Shown here: piece after piece, positions 1 through 11,700 of the stretch
How the letters are laid out: each line of letters starts with the position of its first letter
How positions within the stretch are numbered: position 1 is the stretch's first letter
NCBI GenBank assembly: GCA_031841125.1
Contig: CM063106.1
Span: 32,918,001-32,982,000, forward strand
Length of the DNA: 64,000 bases
Reading direction: 5' to 3'
Source: Acanthococcus lagerstroemiae
Taxonomy: Eukaryota > Arthropoda > Insecta > Hemiptera > Eriococcidae
Notes under the pieces: generated by a model
Told to the model about the DNA's origin: nothing
The model's database searches: none
Seen by the model: only the letters and a program-made list of their open reading frames with translations
Program-made: the position numbers and the translations under genes

Positions 1-530
1 GAATTTTGATGAAACCTTTTTGGAAATCATTGGATATTTTTCTAAAAATTTCCGATGAGATTCTATGGACATTATCGGAATTTTTTCTAAAGATTTCCGA
101 TGAAATTAATTAATAATCATATATACGAGATTTTTCCTGTTTCCAAACAAATTCTTTACAATTTATTGAAGACGTTCGGGAGTTCCTATAAAATTCTTTA
201 AAAATGATCGGAGATTTTTCCCGAGTTCCGATGAATTTTTTTTAAAATTATAGGAGATTTTCCTACCATTTCCGATGAGATTCCGTAAAATGTATCAGAG
301 ATTTCCCCCGACGTTTCCGAAAAAATTCTCCGGAAATTATCGAACATTTTTCCTGACGAGTTTCGATAAAATTTTTCAAAAACCATCGAAGTTTTCCCCC
401 CGAATCGTTGCATTTTCTGTTGTCCGTCCCGGCGCCACAAAGCACAGTAATGTTGCGTTTAAATCTTAGTAGACGGCCATCGTGTGCCCGCTTATTCATA
501 ATTACCACGCAACATGCCGGGCTGTCCTAT
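1..530. repeat. Degenerate satellite, right half of a fold-back element (window edge)
   Basis: AT-rich DNA made of diverged copies of a short motif close to TTTCCGATGAAATTCC, alternating with 'TTATCGGAGATTTTTCCCGAG'-like spacers. Bases 1-400 align in direct orientation with 63520-64000. Short open frames here are by-products of the repeat and do not look like genes. The array is cut by the window edge, so its length is unknown. Confidence 0.8.
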
Positions 531-639
531 GTGGCAACGAAAACTGAGTAACCCTATATGTTTTGTAAGTCCCTAAATGTCAAAAATGTGTACTTGACAC
601 CACCTTTCTCATTCAAATTTCGGATTTCGGGCACTAGGA

Positions 640-1690
640 TGCGCTGGATGTAGGAATTCACGTGATGAACCCAAACTTTTTTCGCACAAATTCGCTTTTG
701 GGGGAAGTTTACTTTCCAATGACGTGCATAATGCTATTTGGATAATCTGCAATGAGAAATATAAAAATTTGTAAATGGCAGCACTTTTAGGTATCTGATT
801 TTGGATAGGTTTTGGCTAGGGTTAGACCCTGTCTCCCAAAATTGATGAATTTGCCATTTTTCTTCACGAATTCGTATTTTGGAGGAACTGCCCTATCCAA
901 CGTTGTGCATGATGCCACTTTGATAACTTGCGTTCAAAAACTCAAAAATTTGTAAATTAGAATCACTTTTGAGTCTAAAATTGAATTTTAGGGCCCTAAA
1001 ACGGGTTGAATCGGGAGAAAAGTGTGATATTCGGAATCAGCGACCTCGAAAACCCCCTTTTCGATAGTCTGTTTGCTAGGTCATGATACCTCAATTTTGG
1101 ACGGATTTTGGTCATCTCTAGGCCCCTTACCCCCAAATTTGATGAATCTTGAAATTTTTTTCATAGATTCATACTCTGGAGGAAGTTCTTTATTCAACGA
1201 TGTGCGTGAAGCCACTTTAATAATCCGCATTCAGAAAGTCAAAAATTTGTGAATATGGAACCAATTTTAGGTTGAAAATTTGGATTTTAAAGCCCTAAAC
1301 CGGGTTAAATCGTGTATTCGGAATCCGTGACCTCGAAAACCCCTTTTTCAATCGTTTGTTTGCTAGGTTATGACACTTTGATTTTTGATGGATTTTGGTC
1401 ATCTTTAGGCCCCTTACCCCCAAAAATTAATGAATTTTGAAATTTTTTCACGGATTCGTATTTTGCATGATATGCCCTTTCCAGCGATGTGCATAAATGC
1501 ATACCTCTCCATTTAAGATTCCGAAGTTAGTGGCACGTTACAGCCCCCCATAAATGGCGGAGAAAATTTTTCAAGCCCTAGAGCAACTAGACCTTACCGC
1601 AGGAAGATGGCAATTTGTCCGGCAAAGATCCTTCAATCGGTTTGGGGGAAAAATAGGGGGGATATCTTTAGTGGAACACCCTGTATACGT
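640..1690. repeat. ~295-bp tandem units forming the arm of a large inverted repeat
   Basis: At least three diverged units start near 840, 1135 and 1428. Each contains a 'GATGAATTTTGAAATTTTT' segment, a 'CACTTTGATAA' segment, 'CCTCGAAAACCCC' and 'GGATTTTGGTCATCT..AGGCCCCTTACCCC'. The block ends at 'GGAACACCCTGTATAC' near 1688. The reverse complement of this arm appears at 62045-62706, including the parts 'AAATTGCCATCTTCCTGCGG' and 'GGTGTTCC'. No coding potential was recognised. Confidence 0.75.
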
Positions 1691-4177
1691 GTGATTTCGG
1701 GAAAATCAAAGCTGTACGAGTAGATACATTTCTTGAATGAAAAAACATTTTTTCCAAGACCAGATTTACCTGATTGACTAGTGTGTGCTATTTTTTTTGC
1801 CACCCCCCCCCCCAAAAAAAAAGTGAAACAAATCTTATCTCCATCTTATTCGTTTTCCATTTTCCCCCTGAGTTTTGCTACTCTGTGCTTAAGCACAGTT
1901 TTTAGCACAATGGTAAATCTGCCATTGGTTTTTTCTATAAGTAGGACCAAGAATAATCTTCACAGTTTTATTTGTTACGTCAGTATATTTGGGAAAAATC
2001 TCAAAAGTTCACTTGTAAGCTTAAATTCATCTAAAGAAGCTTAGTATATAATCAACTCAAATAGCCTCGTCTCCAGTCAATGAACACACTGAGTTGAAAA
2101 AACATACCCAATCTGGAAGGTTTATTAAAATCTTACCGAAAATCTTGTTTTGAAAAGCAAAAAGCAAAAAAAAAATCAGATTTGAATGCTGTACCACGAG
2201 TTGTTTTGACTTTGTAATCGGATATTTAGGCATCAAGTAGATGGCTCGTGAACTTGCAAACGCGTTCATCTAAATTCTTCATTGCTATATTATCTCTGAA
2301 ATTCGGCAAACATTCTGCCACATTTCAGAACGTGAAAAACAATATCGTGCGATCGTGCGCACGGAACCCTTGTTTACGCAAAAAGGGCGCAGAAATATTA
2401 AAATGAAATTTTTCATCTAACAGATGAAAGACAATCATAGCATTCATAACGTAGATTGCTCCGAAGGGAAATTGTTCGTTAAAAGCGGTATATAGTCGAA
2501 TAACGTTGAGCTGAAAAGCGATATCTAACCGAAATTTTTATTCAGCTACGTTTACAATTTAACAGGGGCAACTATACATGTACAGAAAAATAAATAAGAG
2601 CAGAACATCTACTTATGCAATGTAGCATTAATGGATGGGTACGAGGCAGCACAATATTGTATACATATTTTAATATAATTTCCGCTAAAAAATTTTAAGA
2701 AGCGTAACCTGTCAAGATTTGGAAAGAATAAATAATAGATTGATTCGGCTGGGGTGCAAAAAGCGAACCAGCCGACGATTAATTAGAAAATGAGAGAGAA
2801 AACATTTTCGAATCAATATCTCTTCAATCATACCGAGTAACTGGTGTAAGGCAAATTATACAATTTTTTCATTATTCAAAGTCCAAATTGATTAAGAGTT
2901 AATGGAGAAGGTGACACGTTAAAAGCAGATTAGGGTAGATAATCCCAGGACCAAATGAGATCACTTCGAAAATTAGCTCACCATGTATACGAATTAAAAG
3001 CCTAATATTATGTTACCATGTTCTATTGATTTTCTACCTGCTCGCAGTGTTCCGCTCTTCCTCATGATATTTACAGCACATTCATTTGAAAAGTGGCCAT
3101 AATAAGACCTCTTTGTGACTACATTCAGCGCATCTGCCACCTGCCTCAGCCGTAGATACTGAATTATTGCATATCTCTGATTCTGCACTATATACCTAGT
3201 ATTGCTTATTATGTACTTATTTTTAGGAGCTAATTACTAGAGTTGACACGATAGTTTTTGTCATAGAATGCTCATGAAACGTGCCAAGAGGTGTTTTATG
3301 CTATCAAATGGACGAATGAAACGTTTGAGAATCCCTGTGACTTTATGCAGCCAGTTTTAACCGAGTTTGGCATGTGTTTCAGTTTCAATATGCTGCCGTT
3401 TAGAGTTTTATTTAAGGGATTCTTTTTCGAAGTGTAAGTATAGGCATACATTACTTTTAGTATCATAGGTATATGTTATTGTAGTTACTATATCTTATCA
3501 TCAGATAATCAAACAAGTAACTTTGCTACTCGAAGAGGGTCGGCAACACATTCAAATAGCAAAACTGCAGACTGCAGTCGCGCAGCTCTATCACTTATCA
3601 GTTATCACTCTACCAACCAAACTATTCAGGTGGCATATTTTTCGGAAATTGTGATTCTTATATGCTAAAGGCAAAGAAGAAATTTTACTTGGATTCAAAT
3701 AACGTTTACAACTTGAATAGGCATCACCAAGATTATCAAAACTTATTAACTGGCATCCAGTTTTGAGAACATTGGAAGTACATGTGTTCGTCTCATAACC
3801 ACGTACTTCAGCATTGACATAGAATGATCATTGATCAAGAAAATGAAAAACAATCTATCGCAACTTATACATATTATATACATCCTCTGGATGAATATCT
3901 TCACTATATTCAAGAATTCAACAGCAGGCTACAAAATTTGATTTCGCTTTGCCTAATTGTTCATTTGTCTCATTATCGCCACAGAAGGTAGAACGCCGTT
4001 GTTTCCTCTTCCAATGAAGACAACCACATCGCTAAGCTACATCCCTGGAAACCTGAAACACAATACTAAAATTACCAATAATCTTTCTACCATATTTATA
4101 AGACAAAATATCATTCACATCGCATTATTCCCTGAAAAATTTACTGATAAGAGTACCACTGAACGTTGTATATAAGG
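1691..4177. other. Non-coding stretch, nothing recognised
   Basis: AT-rich DNA with short open frames (under 90 codons) that show no recognisable domain, no codon bias and no convincing exon structure. It includes a C/A homopolymer junction at about 1803-1825. I see no gene, RNA or complete mobile element. Confidence 0.4.
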
Positions 4178-4179
4178 TA

Positions 4180-5727
4180 AGGTGGTACACAATGGCAAAA
4201 AAATACTTCTGGCCCCATTACTCCCCTCCAAATGCATAGTTTAAAAAAAAAATGTCTTTATGTGTAGCTAAGATTATTGCGCACATTTGATGATTTTTTG
4301 AAGAAAGTTGAGATATTAAACCGCAAGCACAACATTTTAAAAAATTCGAATTTTTGTGCCATTGTGTACCATTCCAAATACACAATGACACACCTCCGGG
4401 TACAGGATGGCACACATATAAAAATGCATGAAAAAGCAACGATTATGCATAGGAAACTCGAACTATATTGTTAATGAACATTATATACGGATAAATCAAC
4501 ATCAAAATTGTAAATACTATATGCTGACGGCTTGTGCCAGTGGCACAGGGCGTTGGCAGAACTAATACTATATCGGCTTTCCGTATGTACGCTCTATTTG
4601 CTGTTGCAGGAAAAGTGAAAGAACCCATTTTTATGAAAACAATTATAACTATGCACACTCATCAACGCAAATCAATTCATACACACTCGATTCATCGATA
4701 TGTGCTAATAAAATGCAACGCATTGTTTTTTGTTTTTTTTTTGTTTTTTTATAATTTTCATCTTTTTTATTTGAGGCTCTTAAATCACTTTTTTCAAAGG
4801 AATTTTGTATCAGTAGACTCAGAAAACTTCCCTCATTCAGGTAAAAATTTTTAAACATTCAATATCATTCAATATGCGGACACCAGACAACAAAACAAAA
4901 TTTTTTGGGTCTGTACTTCCAGGTGAGAAATTCAGTTTTTTCTCTCTCTCTCGCGAAAACACTGCTTTTGCCTCCGCCATCAGCAGAGTGCCTAGATAGA
5001 TCTAGATTCCAGGGATGATAAGTCAGCCATAAGCTATAAGATTTAAGCCATAAGCTGAAGGTTTTTGGGCAATTAAGTCAACTATAAGTTTAAGCCAAAT
5101 GTGCTGTAAGCTATAAGCATAAGCCATATTTTTTCGGCTGATTTATGATTTTTTTTTTTTCTCAAATCTAAAAATTTTGAATATTTAAATTTTATCTTAG
5201 CATTTTTTATTTTATGCTTTTCATCTTGTTGGCTGCACTGATCTTTCCCACCAATTAGCCACAGTACCAGCTACCCAGCGTACCCTCTACCCAAATGCAG
5301 TACCAGTATTTCGCTTTATTTTTAGTGTAATGATAATAGTGTGTACATCTGTGAATGATAACTACAAACTACAACGATGGACTTATTATTAGTTTATTAC
5401 ACTTTTCGTTTTTCTGATAACAGAACAACTTTTACCTCGACTATAGCGCTCATATCGATCGCTGGAAATACAAATAAGCCATAAGTTTAAGCCAGCCATA
5501 AGTTTAAGCTATAAACCATAAGCTTAAGCCAATCAATTCATAAGCTATAAGCATCAGCCATATTTTCAAGGTCGTAAGCAAAAGCCATAAGTTTAAGCTT
5601 TATTGATTGGCTTTTATTATCCCTGCTAAATTCACACTTTCCCTAATTATTTCGTTCAGATAGCGCTAACAGTCTTTCAGAAAATTCGACTGGGCCACTG
5701 TGTACCATGTGCCATTGTGTACCACCT
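4180..5727. mobile_element. TA-flanked inverted-repeat element (Tc1/mariner-type MITE)
   Basis: The ends are inverted copies of AGGTGGTACACAATGGCA (left 4180-4197; right, reverse-complemented, ending at 5727). Each end abuts the dinucleotide TA (4178-4179 and 5728-5729), which matches the TA target duplication of Tc1/mariner-like transposons. Further copies of 'GCCATTGTGTACC' occur inside, near 4358 and 5711, as subterminal repeats. No transposase is present, so the element is non-autonomous. It is interrupted by a hAT-type MITE (5010-5625). The superfamily is inferred from the TA flank alone. Confidence 0.7.
5010..5625. mobile_element. hAT-type MITE nested in the TA element
   Basis: It starts CAGGGATGATAAG and ends CTTTTATTATCCCTG, an inverted pair close to CAGGGATAATAA. 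It is flanked by 8-bp near-identical direct repeats, CTAGATTC (5002-5009) and CTAAATTC (5626-5633), with one mismatch. An 8-bp duplication and CAGGG termini are typical of hAT elements. Both ends are packed with the subterminal repeat AAGCCATAAG/ATAAGTTTAAGCC (about 5023-5135 and 5476-5605). No coding region is seen. Confidence 0.75.
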
Positions 5728-5993
5728 TATCTTACTTGGTTCGATTCAAAGAAATTCTACACTAAAAACTGAGAACCCATTTCACATTAACAAACAATAC
5801 ACTTACCTGTTCTAAATCCAGTTAATTTCTTCTCACGTTCCTTGAGGAAATAGTTCCTTTAGTAGAAAAGTAAGAAACTCACAATAATCCAGTCATTAAG
5901 TAAAATCAATATTATCATTATTTTTATTTTTCATTATTTCATCTCTTTGGCTCTATACATCGAAAATGACTCTCGCACAGTACTGAAAATCAA

Positions 5994-6345
5994 AGATCAA
6001 TGAGCACTACTGAAGGAGAAACGAAATACGCAGAGAAGAAAAAAGTGATTGCAAGAGGCTCATTACTTACCCTAATAAAATCGAAATTGTTGCTTATAAT
6101 GACTTTTATTATTTTCAATTAATTGATTTCACACCTTGAAAATGAAGCGTCACTGAACTGAATTGTAATCAAATTGTAACTCAGATCAATGAACATTACT
6201 GAAGACTGATAAGCCGTACACATGCGAAATGACGTCACACTGAACTGAACTGTGATTCAACTCATACTGGAAAAGAAATGAGAAGCAAAATTCTGATTGC
6301 AATAGGCTCAGCTACTTGTAGTCGACCCTAAAAATGAAAATCGGC
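5994..6345. repeat. Diverged direct repeat, period ~190 bp
   Basis: Two copies begin AGATCAATGAGCACTACTGA (5994) and AGATCAATGAACATTACTGA (6183). Both continue through a 'GATTGCAA.AGGCTCA' block and end near an 'ACCCTAA.AA' sequence. Copies are diverged and contain small insertions. Confidence 0.55.
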
Positions 6346-7685
6346 ATGAAATTCCTAGTTGAAAATACATATTATAACTATGTATATTTTAGCGTTTTGT
6401 TTTTTTTTAAATCTGAAATTGTTGTGTAGTGATATGATTCTAAAGGTACCTATATGTATATGATGTATTTTTAACAAGAAATTTAATGCCGATATTAATT
6501 TTTTGATTATAGTTCGTTTTTCCTCCCAGCTTCTATCTTAAATGCGAATGTTAGTAATTAGTATCATCAAGATGATATACGTACCACTGATGCATGGTTT
6601 GTTCAGTATTACTATCAGTATCAGTGTAGCTATTGGTGAACGACATAAAGGAATAAAAAGTGAAAAATTTGATAAAATTTTAATTTTTAATAAGGAAAAC
6701 GAGAGGTCCTGAGAAAAAAGGTTATCACCATCGTATTCAGCATTCAAAATATAAACAGTAGCTAAAATCATAAATAATCTCATTTAATTCTTTTTTATGC
6801 TGTTGTGTACCTACTGTAATGAATAGTAATAAAATTGAAGCATCAAGTTTGAAACTTCTCCTTGTATGACTAACTGATATTGAACGTTACATTATGGTTC
6901 CGTTTACCCAAAAGATATTGATATAGAAAGCTTGTTAACCAAAGTTAAGCTAGAATTGAACTCACCAACCCACAAATTGCAGTTCATGTGAAAAGAGGCG
7001 AATGTTACATATAAGGTCATTCAAAGTAATATGCCGCATCGGGTAAAATGCTGTATTTCCAAAATCTTTATGAATAACGTCTATACACACTCACATATTG
7101 TTCCTTTAACTAAAATATACATAAGATTGAAAAACTTAGCGTTACCACTCAATCTACTATTCATGTGTATGTGTATAAGCCCGGAGAAACGACTCTTAGA
7201 TATACACATAAGTGAAAGATTCTTTTCCCTTCACATTTCTTACACGCATGAATCTGCAGGCCTGCAGCTTTAAGTCAACACATTATTGTTGAGATTGCTT
7301 ATCATTCAATTGTAGTGGTCAACATTTCCTTGGTAGTGCACAGGTTATGCTCTCCTGCCCTCCTCAAGAGTTCTCATGTTGGATAAATACCAGGTACCTA
7401 TATGTCGTAGTACTCCATGTATACTAAAATCTTAATGAAGAAAAATTTTCAAAAATGAAATTATAAAAATCCCTAATTATCCACTACAAAATTTGGTATG
7501 TTTGGAGAACTACCTCCAAACACGTATAGTTTCCTTTCATTTTCACTTATTATCTGAAATAATTTCTGCATTGTAATTTGTAAATGGTTTTTGAAGCTCT
7601 GCCCAAACGACCTGATAACGCTGTCTGGAAACAGCGGAATAACACCGAGTTGGTTTTACACTATATAACATCCTAAATTCCAACG

Positions 7686-7886
7686 AGTCACGCGTTAGTA
7701 TTGCCACATGTTCTATTTTTACTCGTAGTATTAATGACGTACGGGTACCAAGCCACCCCATGCTTGCAAAGTCACTTCGTATTATGTCCTACATTCTAAG
7801 TCACGCGTTAGTATTGCCACATGTTCTGTTTTTACTCAGAGTAATGAAATACTAAGTCACCTCATGATTGCAAAGTCACCCAGTGT
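7686..7886. repeat. Tandem duplication, period ~113 bp
   Basis: AGTCACGCGTTAGTATTGCC occurs at 7686 and again at 7799. Each copy is followed by 'ACATGTTCT.TTTTTACTC' and later by a 'CA.GATTGCAAAGTCAC'-like sequence. It is a simple local duplication in non-coding DNA. Confidence 0.7.
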
Positions 7887-8147
7887 TACAGTATTATCTT
7901 CAGAAGGAATACGATTTATTCCAAATATAATATTAAATATAACGGGAAAATTAAATGGAACTTGGGAACATGCTCAGAACTGCATATGTGACTTGGAATT
8001 GTGAAATGTGCCTCTCGTGCGAAAACAGGATTTGGAGATAAACGAGTATAGAGATGGAACGGTGGTAGTGGTGCGCACAGTGGTATATATACGCGTTGAT
8101 TTGACAACTGCATTTCGAATTCTTGTTCTCTATCATTCCCATAGGTC

Positions 8148-8226
8148 TGTTTCACACGACACCATGTAAATGAGTGTTTTCCCGCAGGCTCATTTCACAC
8201 GGCACCATGTAAATGGATGTTTTTAG
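8148..8226. repeat. Short tandem duplication, period ~43 bp
   Basis: The sequence TTCACACGACACCATGTAAA is repeated as TTCACACGGCACCATGTAAA 43 bases later, and both are followed by a GATGTTTT-like stretch. It lies about 300 bp upstream of the first recognised channel exon; no function can be read from it. Confidence 0.6.
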
Positions 8227-8540
8227 ACTTTTGATGTAATTTTTAAATGCAATTTATTTGAGGGAAAACTAATGAAGATAGGAAGCTGCGATTTGCTTCA
8301 TTCAAAAGAGCGTCATTTTTTCTATAAGAATTGTCAAGAAAGTGAAAAACGATTTTTTGACACCAGAGGCGCATTTTAAGGTTCCAGGTCATGTATTAGT
8401 ATCTCCCGATCTTCTGGCCTCACAGTGCTGCCTCGTTCAACATTTAATTCCATTTGATTGGAACTGCAAAACCAATAACATGGATTCTAACATATCCACC
8501 TACTTTTAGTCTTTTTTATCTTCGATCGTTTATTTTGTAG

Positions 8541-8760
8541 AGTTACTTTATATCACTTCCAAAATAACGCTAACAATTGGTCAACCCTGACCAAGTCCAG
8601 TTGGTACCCACAGAAAGGATACAACGGGAAGCGGATTAAGATGGATGATGTACCTCGTAGGACATCCGGGGCTGGAAGTTTATATGCATTCACGGCTTAC
8701 TTGAATTTGAATCCTCATAATCACGATCCCAATTGCAATAGTGGTTCCACAGGATTTGCG
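8541..8760 (+). CDS. DEG/ENaC exon 1 of 6 seen (extracellular domain)
   Basis: The open frame runs from a TATTTTGTAG acceptor to GCG|GTAGGT, phase 0 at its 3' end. The reliable part begins at the WYPQKGY motif (8602), followed by a Gly-rich stretch and the segment that leads into GFAVLVHSPADMP of the next exon. An alternative acceptor (TCCAG) lies directly before 8601, so the 5' boundary is uncertain. The preceding exon was not identified. Confidence 0.65.
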
Positions 8761-11700
8761 GTAGGTATTTGCGATAGATAAAGGTACGTACCCAGAATAC
8801 CTATGCCTACAGTTGATTAAGGAGGTTCTCATCTCGAATGACTTGGGTGATGTGTATAGATTCATTTCACATTGTTCAGGTTTTAGTGCACAGCCCGGCA
8901 GACATGCCACTGTCAACAGACGCGAAAATTGTCGTAGTTGAGGAATCACAGTACTCGATAACCGTGCAACCAGCACCGATACGTACATCCAATGTAATTA
9001 CTAGCTGGAAGCCATCGGAACGAGGCTGTTACCTAGATCATGAGCGGAATCTGTATTACTTCAATTTATACACCCAAACTAATTGTCATTTAGAGTGTGA
9101 AAGTAATTACTCTCTCTCCCACTGCGGATGTGTTGCATTTTATCATCCTAGTACGTTTCGTAGTAATTTTATTCTTTCTATAACTTACAGCGTTGCTTAT
9201 TTCAAGGAAAAAAAAACAACAAAAACTTGAATAAAGATGATTACATTATTTTTCGCCCCGTTAAAATGACAAAATTAATGAATTCGCGCAGTAAAATGTT
9301 TTAATGAGTTTTCTTGAGCTCAGAAGCGCGTGGTGTATCTTGACCTTTTTATTCATTTAACGCGGCGACCATCGCGGCTATAAAAATTAATTCAACTAAT
9401 TTTGCTGAAATTGCCAGCCAGTAGAGCTTTATCATTCATTTTTAATAAAAAGAAAAATACGACCTAGACTGTTAAAAATCTGTTTTGGACAGGATCGTTA
9501 TTAACGCCGGTTTGTGGATCTGTGAAAATGGATTGCATAGAGGATTCCCTGGGTACGAGCTCGCTGTTTTAATTTTGTATATTTCGGTAGCAGAAACAAA
9601 TAAAATACATCGTGGATTTTGGAGAAGTGGCGAGCGGAGCATTGATACAGTGGTTGCAAAACAGATGCTGAAGCGATACCAAGTGTGGTTAATGGAGGAT
9701 TGGAACAAAGAGACAAAACAGAGCGGACTTCTGTTGTACTTAGAAACAAGATCAGTGCATTGAGAAAAATTAACCCGTTTCCACTATTTATCGTTCATAA
9801 TAGGGCGTTTACCGTTGGACAGATAGTGTACTTCGTGTCTGAAATTTTATCTTATTAATGGTGAAAATTGTTAGGGGAGAGTAGCCTACTATGGAACGCA
9901 TTTTAATACCTCAGATTGTAACTAATGCATTGTACTGGTAATAGTCTCAAGTTGTAGCCCTAGTGAAATAACTCATCAGCCATGCGAGGAATTGTGGCGG
10001 TAGAATGTTTTATGTGATTTTTATCACAAAGATTTTTTTAAATCATTTTTGACATTTTTATGCTTTTACTTTGGCACGCAACAGAAAAAAGTGTTACTTT
10101 GGAGCGTGACGAAAAGAGCGTTACGGAAATAATAATAATAATAATAATAATATACTGACTGGGTTGGCTGGACTGACTGACTCAACACTCTTCATTCGCC
10201 TGCGAGTACCACATTCCTTGTATCAGTCTGTATTCCCTTGCGAGCATCACGTTTCTTGTACCAGCCTGCGAGCACTACGCTCTTCTAGTGCATCATCTTG
10301 CAGACGAATTTGCAACCACGGAAGAGTATTTTCATGTCTGCTTCGCAGACTGCGCCAACCCATACGGAAAAGTAACACAGTGTTGCCAATCCACAGAAGC
10401 GTGGGAAATATTCTAGCTATGATAGTGTCGGAGAAAAAGAAACGTTTTGCATTATGTCCCCGTCACCCTTATATCAATTTCAATTCGCTTTAGTTGTAAT
10501 TTTATATAGAAAATTACAGAAAGATGAATATCGTTATTAGAAGCACTATTTTCATGACGAGTTCTTATAATGCCGATCTTTTGTAAAACGAATAAGTCTA
10601 GAAACGTAACGGTGAATCGATCTATCATATATTTTCTGATTTAAACATTTTTAGCTCATTTTGCGCCAATTTTTTCAGTTCGCTTTGCCGAGTTGATAAC
10701 AAAAGACGCTCCAGCTTGTAACTGTCTTCCAGCATGCTCAACACTTAGTTACGCTTCTAGTGTGACACCGATACCCGTTTCGAAACCCAAACTACCAAAT
10801 ATTCCTCGTGGTCAAAGTAATAGGTAATAGCCATATTTATTTATTTACTACAGCATGTGGTCGAGGTAAATATTGTCTACACGTTTTCCTAATACTATGG
10901 CGTCGGTCCCCCAGTTAGGGAGCCATCTCCATTATTGCCCAACGTTCATTTTTGAGGCTTTTATGCTTCTTCGTTTTCTAGCCAATCTCCTCTGTTTCTG
11001 GCTATCCTTTTTCAATTTGTCCTCATTTCTTTCGTAAATTCCTCCCTCTATCTTGTTATGGGTCTGCCCACATGTCTTTTATAGTTATAAGGCGTCCATT
11101 CCTCCATTTTCTCCAACCTATCTTCGCCCTGTTTGACTGTGTGACTTTCATAATATGGCCATTTCAGATTTTTTTATTGTGTAACCAATATCTTGTAGTT
11201 TCGTTATTCCTCTTATTTCTGTAATCCTTTTTTGTCGCTTCTCTTGATCCCCAGTATACTTCTCTCCATTGCTTTCTGATGGCTCTCAGTCTCTCCATAT
11301 TACTTTTTGTTAGAGCGCGTGTCTGCGTTCCGTATGTAAGAGTCGGTAAGGTGCAGCTTCCCATACTTTAGCTTTGATCTGAATTGATAGTTTTCATTTA
11401 TAGATACGTTCATGCTCCAAGGGCTCTTCCAACCATTTTGAGTCCCCTTAGATACTTCGTTTTCCCTTTTACATATTCCCAAATGATAGTATTTGCCCTA
11501 GGTACCTAATACCTATATCCACAGACCTTATCTCTCTCACTCCCCCTTCCCCCTCTCACTCTCTTTCTTCTTTTCTTTTCTGGTGATGAATTTCTGCTTT
11601 TTCGTTGGTTTGCCATAGTTTAGTTTGTCTGCTTTTTATTTCACTTATTTATGTCACTGTGCTGTCTATTTCTATTTCATTTCTTTAAAATTTATTTAAT

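Larger units (their letters stand above)
5728..8540. other. Upstream flank of the channel gene, mostly unrecognised
   Basis: The missing 5' exons of the DEG/ENaC gene (cytoplasmic N-terminus and TM1) would be expected here or further upstream, but I could not find the usual His-Gly-rich post-TM1 motif by eye. The stretch contains three local repeats that are listed separately and is otherwise AT-rich with no recognisable gene. Confidence 0.4.

Noticed and set aside
8388..8520. Possible upstream DEG/ENaC exon with a CC.V-like stretch after CCTCACAG
   Set aside because: The expected CC.FN pattern appears only across two frames and the phase does not join cleanly to 8541.
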